Assembly: GCF_049200465.1 (NCBI RefSeq)
Contig: NZ_CP120836.1
Span: forward strand, 1,922,001-1,986,000
DNA: 64,000 bases
From: Leptothermofonsia sp049200465
Lineage (GTDB): Bacteria > Cyanobacteriota > Cyanobacteriia > Leptolyngbyales > Leptolyngbyaceae
Direction of reading: 5' to 3'
In this document: one piece after another, positions 24,480-32,370 of the stretch
Layout of the letters: the number at the start of each line of letters is the position of its first letter
How positions within the stretch are numbered: position 1 is the stretch's first letter
The notes under the pieces: generated by a model
Database searches by the model: none
What the model was told of the DNA's origin: nothing
What the model saw: only the letters and a program-made list of their open reading frames with translations
Made by a program: the position numbers and the translations under genes

Positions 24480-25144
24480 TAGGCATGGATGTGCTGCTAG
24501 GAAATGCGTCACCGGGAGAGCGCGATCGCGTCTATGGCATCACCATCGGCGTGGTGACGAACAATAAGGATCCGGAGGGATTGGGACGGGTTAAAGTCAA
24601 ATTTCCCTGGCGCTCAGAGCAGGATGAAAGTTACTGGGCCAGGGTAATGGCTGCAATGGCAGGTAATCAATACGGGTTGTACTTTCTACCCGAAGTTGGT
24701 TGTGAAGTGGTGGTTGCCTTTGAACACGGCGATATTCGCTTTCCCTACATCTTGGGAGCGCTATGGAATGGCAAAGACAAACCTCCTGTCACCAATCAGG
24801 ATGGGAAGAACAATCAACGCATGCTGAAATCACGCAGCGGTCATGTCATCCTTCTCGACGATACCCAGGACGAAGAAATGATTACCATCCGTGATAAATC
24901 TCAAAAAAATGAAATCATCATTGATTCCAGTAAAAAATCCATGATGATTAAGGTTGGAGAGGAGTTGACAATTGAAACTGGAGGCAAAATCAGCCTCAAA
25001 AGTAGTAAAGGAGATTTAGAAATCGATTGTCAGAATCTATCTATCAACGCAAAACAAAACTGCAATATTAAGGCAAACAGTGGAATTGGCATTGAGTGTA
25101 TGGCAGGGGTGAAAATTAACAACGGTGCCTTGGAGGTGACTTAA
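24476..25144 (+). CDS. gpV/VgrG-like baseplate spike protein
   Basis: The 222-residue protein has an OB-fold start (YGITIGVVTNNKDPEGLGRV, then KVKFPW) and ARVMAAMAGNQYGLYFLPEV, GCEVVVAFEHGD, typical of the phage baseplate assembly protein V family. The repetitive C-terminal part (IETGGKISLKSSKGDLEID, CNIKANSGIGIE) is the beta-helix spike. It should sit on the gpD hub and carry a PAAR tip, which is the next gene. The start overlaps the gpD stop by 4 bp. It is intact. Confidence 0.88.
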   Translation: MIGMDVLLGNASPGERDRVYGITIGVVTNNKDPEGLGRVKVKFPWRSEQDESYWARVMAAMAGNQYGLYFLPEVGCEVVVAFEHGDIRFPYILGALWNGKDKPPVTNQDGKNNQRMLKSRSGHVILLDDTQDEEMITIRDKSQKNEIIIDSSKKSMMIKVGEELTIETGGKISLKSSKGDLEIDCQNLSINAKQNCNIKANSGIGIECMAGVKINNGALEVT

Positions 25145-25146
25145 AA

Positions 25147-25469
25147 ATGCCAGGGTTTTTACTCCATCAGGGAGCAACTGTACTTTGTGCCCACGGTGGG
25201 CAGGCCCAACTCACTCCCCTCTTTCCCAGAGTCAAGGTGATGGGTCAAGCTGTTGTGCTCCAGATTCTCCCTTCTACCATTGCGGGCTGCACCAATCCCC
25301 CCCACCCACTAACGTTGGGCCCTGCGCCTTCGCTACCTGGAGCACCGCCGCAACCCGTGTCAAAATCATGGGACAACCTGTCTTACTGAGAGACAGCCAA
25401 TCCACCTGCTTTCCAACCGGAACCTCACTTACGGTGATTATCGCTCAGACCAGGGTGAAGGGGATTTAG
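25147..25469 (+). pseudogene. PAAR spike-tip protein, frameshifted
   Basis: The protein starts MPGFLLHQGATVLCAHGGQA 2 bp after the spike gene. At the C7 run 25297-25303 the frame is lost. With one more C it would read TNPPPPTNVGPCAFATWST, then RVKIMGQPVLLRDSQSTCFP, ending at 25469. The restored protein of about 107 residues has the paired PAAR-type repeats with Cys and His residues that bind the tip metal. The lesion is in a homopolymer, so a sequencing slip is possible. Confidence 0.75.
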
Positions 25470-25474
25470 GGAAG

Positions 25475-25660
25475 AAGAAAGAAGCCAGGAGCCAGGAGAG
25501 GGAATGGGGCGTGGGGGTAAGGAGAGAGGGGTGAGGGAGTGAAGCTTAGTTGTTAGTGGTTGGTTGTTAGTAGTTGGAGAGGTGTGCGGTGTATGGTGAA
25601 AACTCAAAACTCTCCACCCCACCTCCCCATCTCTCCATCCTCCTATCCCCCTATCCCCCC
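25475..25660. repeat. Low-complexity purine tract
   Basis: This is a G/A-rich run with GGAGAGGG-like repeats, then TTGTTAGTGGTTGGTTGTTA, then a C/T-rich run. A complementary ACTAACAACTAACAACC run lies at 25748-25775, on the far side of the 80-bp element, so the two tracts could pair. Confidence 0.5.
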
Positions 25661-25661
25661 T

Positions 25662-25741
25662 GGCATTGCTGAATCTGGGTATGAAATGGATGCTGTATGC
25701 TTGAAGCTTCGTTTCGATTCATACTGCTTTTCAGCAACGCC
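25662..25741. repeat. 80-bp GGYGTTGCTGAA miniature element, copy 4 (inverted)
   Basis: GGCATTGCTGAATCTGGGTA to GCTTTTCAGCAACGCC is the reverse orientation of the other copies. It separates the PAAR gene from the gp25 gene of the tail cluster. Confidence 0.8.
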
Positions 25742-25782
25742 CCCCTCACGACTAACAACTAACAACTAACAACCAAACCCCT

Positions 25783-26169
25783 ATGTCTACTGATTTTCTT
25801 GGTGTTGGATGGACTTCTCCTGTTAGTCTGAACTCAAATGGACAGGTTGAAATGGCGCACTACGAAGAAGCGGTGCGTCAGTCAATTTGGATGATTCTCA
25901 GTACGGCTCATGGAGAGCGGTTGATGCGTCCAGATTTTGGTTGTGGCATTCATGATCTCGTATTTGCGTTAAACAGTGCAGCAACGATTGGCCAGTTGAG
26001 TAATGCCGTGAATCAAGCACTAATTCAGTGGGAACCGCGAATTGATCTACTGAGTGTTGATGTGTTTCCGGATCTCGATTTACCCGGTCGATTGCTGATT
26101 CAAATCAACTATCAGGTGCGCACGACGAATAATCGGTTTAACCTGGTTTACCCGTTCTATCTTGAGTAG
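25783..26169 (+). CDS. gp25/gpW-like baseplate wedge protein
   Basis: The 128-residue protein with HYEEAVRQSIWMILSTAHGE, RLMRPDFGCGIHDLVFA and an LLIQINYQVRTTNNRFNLVY C terminus matches the T4 gp25 family, which joins the sheath to the baseplate in contractile tails. The ATG at 25783 follows CAAACCCCT and has only a weak ribosome-binding site, perhaps because the region upstream was remodelled by the 80-bp element and low-complexity DNA. The next gene starts 4 bp after its stop. Confidence 0.88.
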   Translation: MSTDFLGVGWTSPVSLNSNGQVEMAHYEEAVRQSIWMILSTAHGERLMRPDFGCGIHDLVFALNSAATIGQLSNAVNQALIQWEPRIDLLSVDVFPDLDLPGRLLIQINYQVRTTNNRFNLVYPFYLE

Positions 26170-26173
26170 CTCT

Positions 26174-27433
26174 ATGCCGCCTTTGCCCCCCAAAATTGAC
26201 CCGCGCTCCTATGACGACATCGTTGCTCAGGTGGCGATGTTGGCGGAATATTTTACGCAGGGCTTTACCAGTGAGGTGGAACCGACGATCGCCGCTCTCC
26301 TGGGGCGTACACTTGATCAGGAGGTGCGGGCTGGAATGGGCGCGATCGCCACTCCTGGAAATGTGGTGAGCCTGGCGCTGGCGCAACAAATTAGCCAGCT
26401 TGAGGGTTTAAACCGGGTGAAGGTGACGGGGGGATGGTATGCGCCTGGAACCAACCAGGTTAGACCCACCATTGCTGCGCTGAGTGGACGAATTTTGAGT
26501 CAGGATCTGGTCGATCCAGCTACTCAGCAACTGATTGCGGTACAGGGAACCCCAATTAATGCGTCGCTGGCCGAGCGAATTAGCCAGACTCCAAATCTGG
26601 CCTGGGTGAAAGTCAGAGCCAATCCGGGGGCGATCGAGGTCGAACCGACGGTGGAAGCGTTGATGGGGCAGGTCCTGGATCAGGAGATTCCAAATCCAGA
26701 GAAGCCCGACCAGCCGATCGCCGTCCGGGGTACATTGGTTAATCTCAATCTAGCCGAACACATTCAACGGGTTAGCCAGGTTCAGGGAATCAACCGGATC
26801 AGGGTGAAGGTGACGCCTGACGCTGGTTGGGCACTGATCCGCATTTTCAGCCACCTGGCAATGATGGTGCGTGATCGCCTCAACCAGGTATCAGACAAAA
26901 ACTTCCTGGCCTTTCTGGACCTGATTGGCACTCAAATTTTGCCACCCCAACCAGCGCGGGTACCGCTCACCTTTTACCTGGCCGAGGGCAGTATCTCACC
27001 TTTTACCTGGCCGAGGGCAGTATCGAAGACGGGCTGGTTCCAGCTCAAACTTCCGTTGCCGCTCCCCCTGCGGAAGGAGACGCGGCAGAGGTCGTGTTTG
27101 AGACGGAACGCGATCTGCTCGTGACGACAGCACAACTACAGGCGGTCTTTGTGCATCAGCCTGCGACAGTTTCCTACAACGATCGCACCCAGTCGGCGAC
27201 CGGAGAGGCAGAGGTTGCCTTTTCCGCGTTCAGGGCCGATCAGGCAATTGAATACAGTCTCTACCTGGCCTGCGATGAACTATTCACTCTGCCAGGGGTC
27301 AAAACCGCAACACTCAAGATTGATTCTCCCCAGGCAGCGGAACTGGCAACGCTACCCATTACCTGGTCTTTTTGGAATGGTACGAGTTGGAAGACGATCG
27401 AAGCAGTTCCCCAGGCTGTCAATACGCAGTGGC
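26174..27433 (+). pseudogene. gpJ-like baseplate assembly protein, frameshifted and 3'-truncated
   Basis: From MPPLPPKIDPRSYDDIVAQV the protein matches the putative baseplate-assembly (gpJ-like) family of injection systems, with three internal repeats (EPTIAALLGRTLDQE, RPTIAALSGRILSQD, EPTVEALMGQVLDQE). A 29-bp tandem duplication at 26966-27023 shifts the frame after PLTFYLAEGSI. The other frame continues EDGLVPAQTSVAAPPAEGDA, then FETERDLLVTTAQLQAVFVH, to WKTIEAVPQAVNTQWLV near 27433. There the gene ends abruptly in AAA+ ATPase sequence, so its C-terminal half and whatever followed are deleted. Confidence 0.8.
26966..27023 (+). repeat. 29-bp tandem duplication
   Basis: The segment starting CTCACCTTTTACCTGGCCGA occurs twice without a gap (26966-26994, 26995-27023). 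Because 29 is not a multiple of 3, it frameshifts the baseplate gene. Confidence 0.95.
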
Positions 27434-27962
27434 TGGTGACAAATACATTGGCGAAACTGAAAAGAACCTGGATCGTATCTTTGCTGCTGCCACCAGTTCA
27501 AATGCCATTCTTTTGTTTGATGAGGCAGATGCTTTATTTGGCAAGCGTTCAGAAGTGCAGGATGCCCACGATCGCTACGCCAATATTGAAATTGGTTATC
27601 TCTTACAAAAGATGGAAGAGTACGAGGGGATCGCAATTTTGACAATGAATTTGCGCAGCAATATGGATGATGCCTTTATACGCCGATTGCGCTTTGTGAT
27701 TGATTTCCCCTTACCCAATGAACAGGAACGGCTTTGCATTTGGGAACGGATTTTGCCGGATAAAACACCCTGTAGTCCAGATCTAGATTTTAGGATAATG
27801 GCGCGGCGATTTGAAATTAGTGGAGCTAATATTCGCAATATTGCTCTGGCAGCCGCTTTTTTGGCAGCAAGCGATGGCGGCATTGTGACAATGAAGCATC
27901 TTATCCGGGCAACCCAACGGGAGTATCAAAAGATGGGCAGGTTATTGATGGAGGAGATGTAG
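27434..27962 (+). pseudogene. AAA+ ATPase C-terminal part (injection-system ATPase)
   Basis: The sequence reads GDKYIGETEKNLDRIFAAAT, NAILLFDEADALFGKRSEVQ (Walker B), DRYANIEIGYLLQKMEEYEG, AFIRRLRFVIDFPLPNEQER (arginine finger), and GANIRNIALAAAFLA, ending at 27962. The N-terminal domain and Walker A are missing because the fragment is joined directly to the gpJ remnant. An AAA+ ATPase at the end of the cluster is a hallmark of extracellular contractile injection systems. The family call is secure; function is lost. Confidence 0.85.
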
Positions 27963-28095
27963 CCAGGCGGTAGTCCTAAGTTGGTCGCATCCAACATCAT
28001 TCTCACAATCTAACCAGTTATTAATCTTTTTATAGCAAATGATTAAGGTTAAGAAAATGTTCAACTGATAGTATCTTCCCAAACCATCCCGTAGC

Positions 28096-28197
28096 TATAG
28101 CGTTCACAAATAGTTTGTGAACAAGGAGGGTGGGGGCAAAGCCCCACGCAGGGGTTCCACCCCTACCCCCCTTCAAATATCAAGAAGGATTGCTATA
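28096..28197. repeat. C-rich hairpin repeat, type A ends
   Basis: TATAGCGTTCACAAATAG at the left and TCAAGAAGGATTGCTATA at the right flank GGGGGCAAAGCCCC and AGGGGTTCCACCCCT hairpins. The right end is 35 bp before the methyltransferase start. Confidence 0.75.
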
Positions 28198-28231
28198 CAT
28201 GTAACCTCTCAGTTCTCAGAGTGGAGATCCA

Positions 28232-28972
28232 ATGAAGACTCAGGATACGCAGTATGTCGCTCAAGTTCGTGATGATTATGATCTTTTAGAGCCTGGACAA
28301 TTAGATACATGGAATCCGGTTCATTCCGAATATGAGCTTGCCTACCGCCTCAGCATCTACCATGCTGCTACGGAAGCTTTGCTACTCAGTCAAATTCCCC
28401 TTTCACAACTTAAGGTTCTGGATATTGGCTGCGGTAACGGTCGGAGTAGCCGTATGTATATTGATCTAGGGCTCCAGCCAGAACAAATTATGGGGGTTGA
28501 TGTAAGAACCGGAGGAGCGATTAACCTTGCCAGGAAACTGAACCCTGCTATTCGGTTTGAAGCTTACGATGGTGATCCGAGGGTCTTTTCAGGCCAGGGG
28601 ATCAATTGGGTTTCGTTGGCGGGAGTTTTATCCACAATTAAAGAACCCGAAGGGCGTCGTATTCTGGCCAATCAGATCTACGAGTTACTCCCCCGGGGAG
28701 GGTATTTATTCTACTTCGAGCTGTATCAGGCTTTGAAAATGGTTGGTAGGGGCCGCATCTACCCCCTAAAGTTATTTTCTGATTTTGAGAAAGTTTGGGC
28801 CAGGCCGGTCAGAAGTTACAAGTATGTGCCCAGGCTGTTTCATAATGCAGACTATCGCAAAGCCCGCAGGATGAGCGTGATTCGGCAGGATCTACCAATT
28901 ACCATCCTGTCCCGCATTAAGCGGACTTTTCTGCCAACCCATGAGGTTGTCCTTTTTCGCAAACCAAGTTGA
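28232..28972 (+). CDS. SAM-dependent methyltransferase, class I
   Basis: The 246-residue protein has a Rossmann methyltransferase core: motif I VLDIGCGNGRSSRMYIDLGL near residue 66, IMGVDVRTGGAINLARKLNP after it, WVSLAGVLSTIKEPEGRRIL near 130, and LLPRGGYLFYFELYQALKM. Such enzymes transfer a methyl group from S-adenosylmethionine; the acceptor is not predictable. GTGGAGATCC precedes the ATG. It is convergent with the TIGR03790 gene and is separated from it by repeat DNA, so no operon partner suggests a substrate. Confidence 0.85.
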   Translation: MKTQDTQYVAQVRDDYDLLEPGQLDTWNPVHSEYELAYRLSIYHAATEALLLSQIPLSQLKVLDIGCGNGRSSRMYIDLGLQPEQIMGVDVRTGGAINLARKLNPAIRFEAYDGDPRVFSGQGINWVSLAGVLSTIKEPEGRRILANQIYELLPRGGYLFYFELYQALKMVGRGRIYPLKLFSDFEKVWARPVRSYKYVPRLFHNADYRKARRMSVIRQDLPITILSRIKRTFLPTHEVVLFRKPS

Positions 28973-28995
28973 TCATTCCAGTCTCTTACTGAGAT

Positions 28996-29050
28996 TGTAA
29001 GAAGGGGGAGTTGGGGCTGCGTCCCCAGGGAGAGAGTTTCACCCCCTCCC
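28996..29050. repeat. Partial C-rich hairpin repeat
   Basis: GTAAGAAGGGGGAGTTGGGG, then GGGCTGCGTCCCC and a degenerate second hairpin (GAGAGAGTTTCACCCCCTCC). The termini are not preserved. It reaches into the last codons of the TIGR03790 gene. Confidence 0.55.
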
Positions 29051-30100
29051 TGCAAACGGTCGTGCCAACGGTTCTCCAATAAAAATTCCTTGCCCGGGCC
29101 ATGCTACGCTTTTCCAATAGGCTTCCAAAAGAGTTTCACCTGCCAGGTAGTGGGACATAGCAATACCGGGATGGGGAAATTTTTGAGGGAAATTGCACGG
29201 TTCAACAACCGTCCCGTAACTTCCAGTAGCCCCTGCCTCTAGCCAACGCAGGCTACTCATCTGGAAACTATCGGTTAGCATTCCGCCTGCTGATGTCAGG
29301 TGATCGGCCATAGCTCCTGGTCGAAATTGATTTGTCTCAAACTTAGGGACCTGACTCAACCCTGTAAAATAAAACATAACATCGGATTTATTTTCTAAAG
29401 CTTTGGTTTTGATCGTTTCAATCAAAAAGCGATCAGCAAACTGGTGGGCGATCGCCGGGTAGAAAGCAGCACGGACGTTTCGATCGCGATCTGGAGTATC
29501 AATCAGATAAGCGGTACCTACAGGGCTTGTTCCATCGGATGCCACGCCCCGGTCGATCAGAGCTTTGGCCTGAGCAAAATTGGTGGCTGCGATCGCCATC
29601 GCAGGACGTATCTGAAAATCGTCGTAGGGTCTGCTGCCCGTCTGGTTGAAATAGGGATTTGCCTGGGTTGGAGAACAGCCTTTAGCACAGTAGCGTTGAT
29701 CAAAACCATAGGCAAAGGCAGCCGTAATCGACATACAACCAACCCGATAAGGCGCAGCCCAGGTTAAGGCAAAACCCTGAACATGAACCGGCGTTTTGCG
29801 ATCTAATTCGGTTTTGAGTCGCTTGAATTCATCGAGTGCCAGAACGGGGCGATACGGTGTAAAACGAAGCCGGACAATGTTCTGAGGTGGAATTCGACGC
29901 CGCTGCTGATAGTATTCTGCAATTTGAACACTTAAGGGGTCAGCCTGGTTAACAACGACTGCTAGCTCACGAGAAGTCAACTGAGTTGGGTTCCCGAAAT
30001 TTCCATCGCAGCTCTGTAATCCTGGTAATACCAACGTTAAGCTGGCGATGAAGAAATGAAGTGAACGAATAACTTTCCCAGTGATCCAAACATCACGCAT
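29039..30100 (-). CDS. TIGR03790 family lipoprotein
   Basis: About 353 residues. The start at 30100 (MRDVWITGKVIRS) is preferred over 30130, because it leads directly into a signal peptide and lipobox LQSC (LTLVLPGLQSC). The mature part has SRELAVVVNQADPLSVQIAE, YYQQRRRIPPQNIVRLRF, FALTWAAPYRVGCMSITAAF and GIFIGEPLARPF, which fit the uncharacterised TIGR03790 family. The last few codons (AGRG) lie in repeat DNA, so the natural C terminus may have been altered. Function is unknown; it is probably anchored in the periplasm. Confidence 0.8.
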   Translation of the reverse strand: MRDVWITGKVIRSLHFFIASLTLVLPGLQSCDGNFGNPTQLTSRELAVVVNQADPLSVQIAEYYQQRRRIPPQNIVRLRFTPYRPVLALDEFKRLKTELDRKTPVHVQGFALTWAAPYRVGCMSITAAFAYGFDQRYCAKGCSPTQANPYFNQTGSRPYDDFQIRPAMAIAATNFAQAKALIDRGVASDGTSPVGTAYLIDTPDRDRNVRAAFYPAIAHQFADRFLIETIKTKALENKSDVMFYFTGLSQVPKFETNQFRPGAMADHLTSAGGMLTDSFQMSSLRWLEAGATGSYGTVVEPCNFPQKFPHPGIAMSHYLAGETLLEAYWKSVAWPGQGIFIGEPLARPFAGRG

Positions 30101-30119
30101 CGTTCTTGTTAAGGTTATT

Positions 30120-30230
30120 CTACATGGCAATCTTGAGTGCTTCTTCAGCCTCTAACAGAGCCAGGGACACAGTCGCCTCTGCCAGATATTGAGCAATATT
30201 CGCTCGAACGATCGGATTCGTCTCTCGCTA
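30120..30230 (-). pseudogene. C-terminal fragment of an unrecognised gene
   Basis: The minus strand reads RETNPIVRANIAQYLAEATV then SLALLEAEEALKIAM before a TAG at 30120. The helix-rich composition looks coding, but the frame is closed upstream. Nearby (30282-30316) AGGATCGATGGCATG occurs twice, 21 bp apart. The rest of 30231-30582 shows nothing recognisable. Confidence 0.3.
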
Positions 30231-30582
30231 TAGCTCTCTGAAATGGAACAGCACCTGAACGCGGCACCCCTCTAAAGAGTAGGATCGATGGCATGAGAGT
30301 CAGGATCGATGGCATGCCGTTTCATCTCAGACATCCAGAAGTTCTTCCTGTAACTCAATCGTGAACAACCGTCACTCAACCTCAGTGTAAATAAATCTTA
30401 CCCCAAGCATGACATCACTCTGTAGTACGGTAGCACTATATCCTGCCGCGCCTCTGTCGGATCAAGATTTGCCTTCAAATCTTACTGCCCAACTGAAAAA
30501 ATTGACAAGCATCAATTGCCCAGCAAGCGTTACAAGCATTAGCTATTCTCTTGGGACAATTAATGCTTGTTGTTTCAACAAC

Positions 30583-32097
30583 CTAAGCTTCGATCGCCAA
30601 CCGATTCACTGGATAGGCCACACATGCCAGCGCGTAACCAGCCTGCTGATCTGTTTTGGTCAATGCGGTTGGTTGAGCGTCATAGCGGACATTTCCCCGT
30701 AGAATCTTTACCTTACATGCACCACAGGCACCAACCCGGCAGGCATGACGGATTTCAATGCCTTCTTGCTCGGCAACTTCCAGAATTGAAGCACTGCCAT
30801 CCGCCTCCACACTCCGCTCAGATTTCAGGAAATGAATTTCAGGCGCACCTGTTTCAGATTCAGAGGAGGAATTGTCTGAATAGGGGCGTTTGCCGTTACT
30901 GGTAATGACCGTAATAGGCTCTGGCTGTGAGATGGAGAGTGGAGTGGGCTCGCCCTGAACAGATTTTGACCTTCTGCGACCAAAGCTTTCTTCCTGGTAG
31001 TTCTGCATTGGGAATTGCATTGCTTCCAGGGATGTGCGAATGTTCTGCATGAACCCTGCTGGACCGCAAACGTAGACCGCTCGCTCCAGTAGATCCGGTG
31101 CTACCAGTTGCAGCATGGATTCGGAAATTCGCCCCGTCAACCCCATCCAAGACCGCCCCACGGATTGTTGCGTTACAGTCACTGCCAGATGGAAATTGGG
31201 CATCTGGGTGGCGATCGCTTCTAACTCAGCTCGAAAGATGATGTCTTCCAGCGTGCGGGCACTATGGAGAAAAATGATGTCGCAGTCTGCCAGGGTATCC
31301 TGAACCCACCGAGTCATGGACATCATCGGTGTGATGCCGCTTCCGGCTGAGATCAGCAACATTTTGGAAGGCAAATTGGGTAGACAGGTAAAGTGCCCCA
31401 GTGGACCGCCAACAAACTTGACGCGATCGCCTTCCTTGAGATGGTCATGTAACCAGTTAGAAACCAGTCCCGGAGGCAAATCCGGTTGATCCGCTGGACT
31501 GGCTACCCGCTTCACCGTCAGGCTGATGTGATAAGGACGGGAGGGAGACGAAGAGATAGAGTAAGAGCGGGTCATAGGCTTACCGTCAATTTGCACTTCC
31601 AGGTTGACAAACTGCCCTGGCAAATACCGAAACATCACTGGCGGATCGGCAACAAAATAGAACGTCTTTACGTCTGGCGTCTCGTCAATAATGCGGCAAC
31701 AGCGGCATAGCAAATCTTCCTGTGTCCACTGTTTTTCGGGGAAGCAAAGGGTTTCAGAAACAGAGGGCTCCAGAGAAGGCGCAGCTACTTCTTCCACATA
31801 CAAAAATGTTTCTCCAAGTTGCAGCAAATCACCAGGGCGAAGCTGGCATTTTTCGTTCACTGGAACGCCCTTTCCATTAAGAAGAGAACCTGAGGTGCTA
31901 CCGATATCAATAAAGTAGTAGCTACCATCGATACAAATAATGCGTCCATGAATACGGCTCACCTCTGGACTTGATAGAACCAGGTCACAGGTAGAACTGC
32001 GTCCAATCACCCATTCAGTCTGTCCGGGATAGGTTTGTTGCAGGTGGTGATGTTGAAATTGCTGCCGCTCAAAGTTAATGGATTTTAGGGTCAACAT
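30583..32097 (-). CDS. FHA domain - flavin/NAD(P)H reductase - [2Fe-2S] ferredoxin fusion
   Basis: About 504 residues from ATG 32097 (MLTLKSINFERQQF), chosen because AAGGAG precedes it and the FHA domain begins there. Residues 1-105 are FHA (WVIGRSSTCDLVLSSPEVSR, then HGRI). Residues 130-370 are a ferredoxin-NADP-reductase-type module: RSYSISSSP binds flavin, SAGSGITPMMSM and VYVCGPAGFMQ bind NAD(P)H. The C-terminal 100 residues are plant-type ferredoxin (HACRVGACGACKVKIL, then C near the end). It should pass electrons from NAD(P)H through flavin to a 2Fe-2S centre, with the FHA domain binding a phosphothreonine partner. It is the last gene after the kinase and polyferredoxin genes on the same strand. 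Confidence 0.88.
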   Translation of the reverse strand: MLTLKSINFERQQFQHHHLQQTYPGQTEWVIGRSSTCDLVLSSPEVSRIHGRIICIDGSYYFIDIGSTSGSLLNGKGVPVNEKCQLRPGDLLQLGETFLYVEEVAAPSLEPSVSETLCFPEKQWTQEDLLCRCCRIIDETPDVKTFYFVADPPVMFRYLPGQFVNLEVQIDGKPMTRSYSISSSPSRPYHISLTVKRVASPADQPDLPPGLVSNWLHDHLKEGDRVKFVGGPLGHFTCLPNLPSKMLLISAGSGITPMMSMTRWVQDTLADCDIIFLHSARTLEDIIFRAELEAIATQMPNFHLAVTVTQQSVGRSWMGLTGRISESMLQLVAPDLLERAVYVCGPAGFMQNIRTSLEAMQFPMQNYQEESFGRRRSKSVQGEPTPLSISQPEPITVITSNGKRPYSDNSSSESETGAPEIHFLKSERSVEADGSASILEVAEQEGIEIRHACRVGACGACKVKILRGNVRYDAQPTALTKTDQQAGYALACVAYPVNRLAIEA

Positions 32098-32104
32098 GCG
32101 TTTA

Positions 32105-32370
32105 ACTCCTTGGTTGGGTAGCCGGTGATGGATCAGGGGGGGAGGGATGGAGGGATGGGAAGATGGGGGGATGGGAAGATGGGGCATGGGGAGATGGGGG
32201 GGTAGTGTTCTGGAAACGAGTTTTAACTCCTTGAAACCCTGATTCCCTCGACCCTCTAGGTTTGCCACAAAAAATTGACAAGCCCATCACTCCATCACTC
32301 CCCTGCTCCATCACCTATCCACCTGGTTACTCATCCACCCATCCACTCATCTACCCTCCTACTCCATCAC
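32105..32370. repeat. Low-complexity GATGGGRGG / CATCCACC tract
   Basis: GGGATGGGAAGATGGGGGGA-type repeats on the left and CATCCACCCATCCACTCATC-type repeats on the right, partly complementary, separate the FHA-reductase and polyferredoxin genes. No gene is seen. Confidence 0.55.

Noticed and set aside
30409..30702. 97-residue plus-strand frame
   Set aside because: Its second half is antisense to the ferredoxin domain and the first half has no motif or ribosome-binding site.
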